A program made the translations under genes and the position numbers. A stretch of 64,000 bases of DNA. It comes from an uncultured Nitrospina sp. (lineage in GTDB: Bacteria; Nitrospinota; Nitrospinia; Nitrospinales; VA-1). Position 1 is the stretch's first letter, and every line of letters starts with the position of its first letter. The stretch spans positions 24,677 through 88,676 of the forward strand of contig CALAGQ010000048.1 of the NCBI GenBank assembly GCA_937891765.1, read 5' to 3'. This document shows, piece by piece, positions 63,859 to 64,000 of the stretch. Below the pieces are notes generated by a model. That model did no database searches. It was not told the DNA's origin and saw nothing but the letters and a program-made list of their open reading frames with translations.

Positions 63859-63871
63859 CCAGCCTTTTTTT
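63843..63871 (+). terminator. Intrinsic terminator before nxrB
   Basis: GGCTGGT and ACCAGCC pair around an eight-base loop, followed by seven T. The stem overlaps the stop codon of the zinc protein gene, so nxrB must have its own promoter in 63872-63945. Confidence 0.8.
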
Positions 63872-63959
63872 GTGTTTGGAAGTAAAGGGGTAGCAAATTA
63901 GTTAGAGGTTGAGTTTCGTTTTTCAGCGTCTGGCAAATGTTAATCAAGGAGGTACGATA

Positions 63960-64000
63960 ATGCCTGAAGTTTATAACTGGCAGCTAGGTCGGATGGCCAC
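63960..64000 (+). CDS. nxrB: Nitrite oxidoreductase beta subunit NxrB, first 13 residues
   Basis: Runs off the right edge. The visible residues MPEVYNWQLGRMA match the NxrB start known from Nitrospira and Nitrospina. A perfect AAGGAGGT (63946-63953) lies six bases before the ATG, fitting a highly expressed protein. NxrB carries Fe-S clusters that pass electrons from the molybdenum subunit NxrA toward cytochrome. The short length limits certainty; other type II DMSO-reductase-family beta subunits start differently. Confidence 0.75.
   Translation, partial: MPEVYNWQLGRMA

Noticed and set aside
1..64000. tRNA or rRNA genes
   Set aside because: No T-arm-like motif with a matching acceptor stem and no rRNA core sequence was noticed in the gaps on either strand. 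A tRNA scan could not be run.

Overview
This window most likely comes from a Nitrospina-like nitrite-oxidising bacterium (Nitrospinota). The main reason is the last 41 bases, which open a gene with the N-terminus MPEVYNWQLGR, the start I know from NxrB, the iron-sulfur subunit of nitrite oxidoreductase (NXR) in Nitrospira and Nitrospina. A complete system I cytochrome c maturation operon and a meso-DAP type peptidoglycan cluster fit a Gram-negative, cytochrome-rich organism. The assignment is an inference because no rRNA gene is present.

Layout. 1-7.9 kb: start of groES (minus) with a CIRCE operator, queF, a YkgJ-type protein, a frameshifted GAF histidine kinase, a DUF1566 protein, an HNH nuclease, a PIN/DegT-aminotransferase fusion, a parvulin, a HAD phosphatase and a DUF547 protein. 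7.9-25.8 kb: an unbroken 16-gene dcw division and cell-wall cluster on the minus strand (mraZ-rsmH-ftsL-ftsI-murE-murF-mraY-murD-ftsW-murG-murC-murB-ddl-ftsQ-ftsA-ftsZ), with a promoter and a MraZ-type operator at its head and a folded element between murB and ddl. 26.3-32.6 kb: the divergent ccmE-F-H-I-A-B-D-C-tlpA operon, including a ccmD of only 47 codons. 32.6-42.6 kb: SnoaL-like protein, two peptide-ABC ATPases, CheY-like regulator, xthA, M16 peptidase, exported Tpx and a uracil-DNA-glycosylase-like gene broken by an amber codon. 42.6-53 kb: mutS2, lipoprotein hydrolase, SprT-like protein, P-II protein, yggS-proC, larE and aspS. 53-64 kb: a block leading up to nxrB with a four-cluster ferredoxin, a B12/radical-SAM enzyme, a large unrecognised protein, a TPR protein and an HExxH zinc protein.

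The most unusual feature is a family of mosaic palindromic repeats scattered through the intergenic regions, at least twelve copies, built from shared blocks. Copies run into the 3' ends of unrelated genes and supply their C-terminal residues: QueF and the YkgJ protein both end in AATRRGAN, and the Tpx, the lipoprotein hydrolase and the 653-residue protein also end inside copies.

The best candidate for an undescribed functional system is the gene block next to nxrB. Any link to NXR there rests on position alone.
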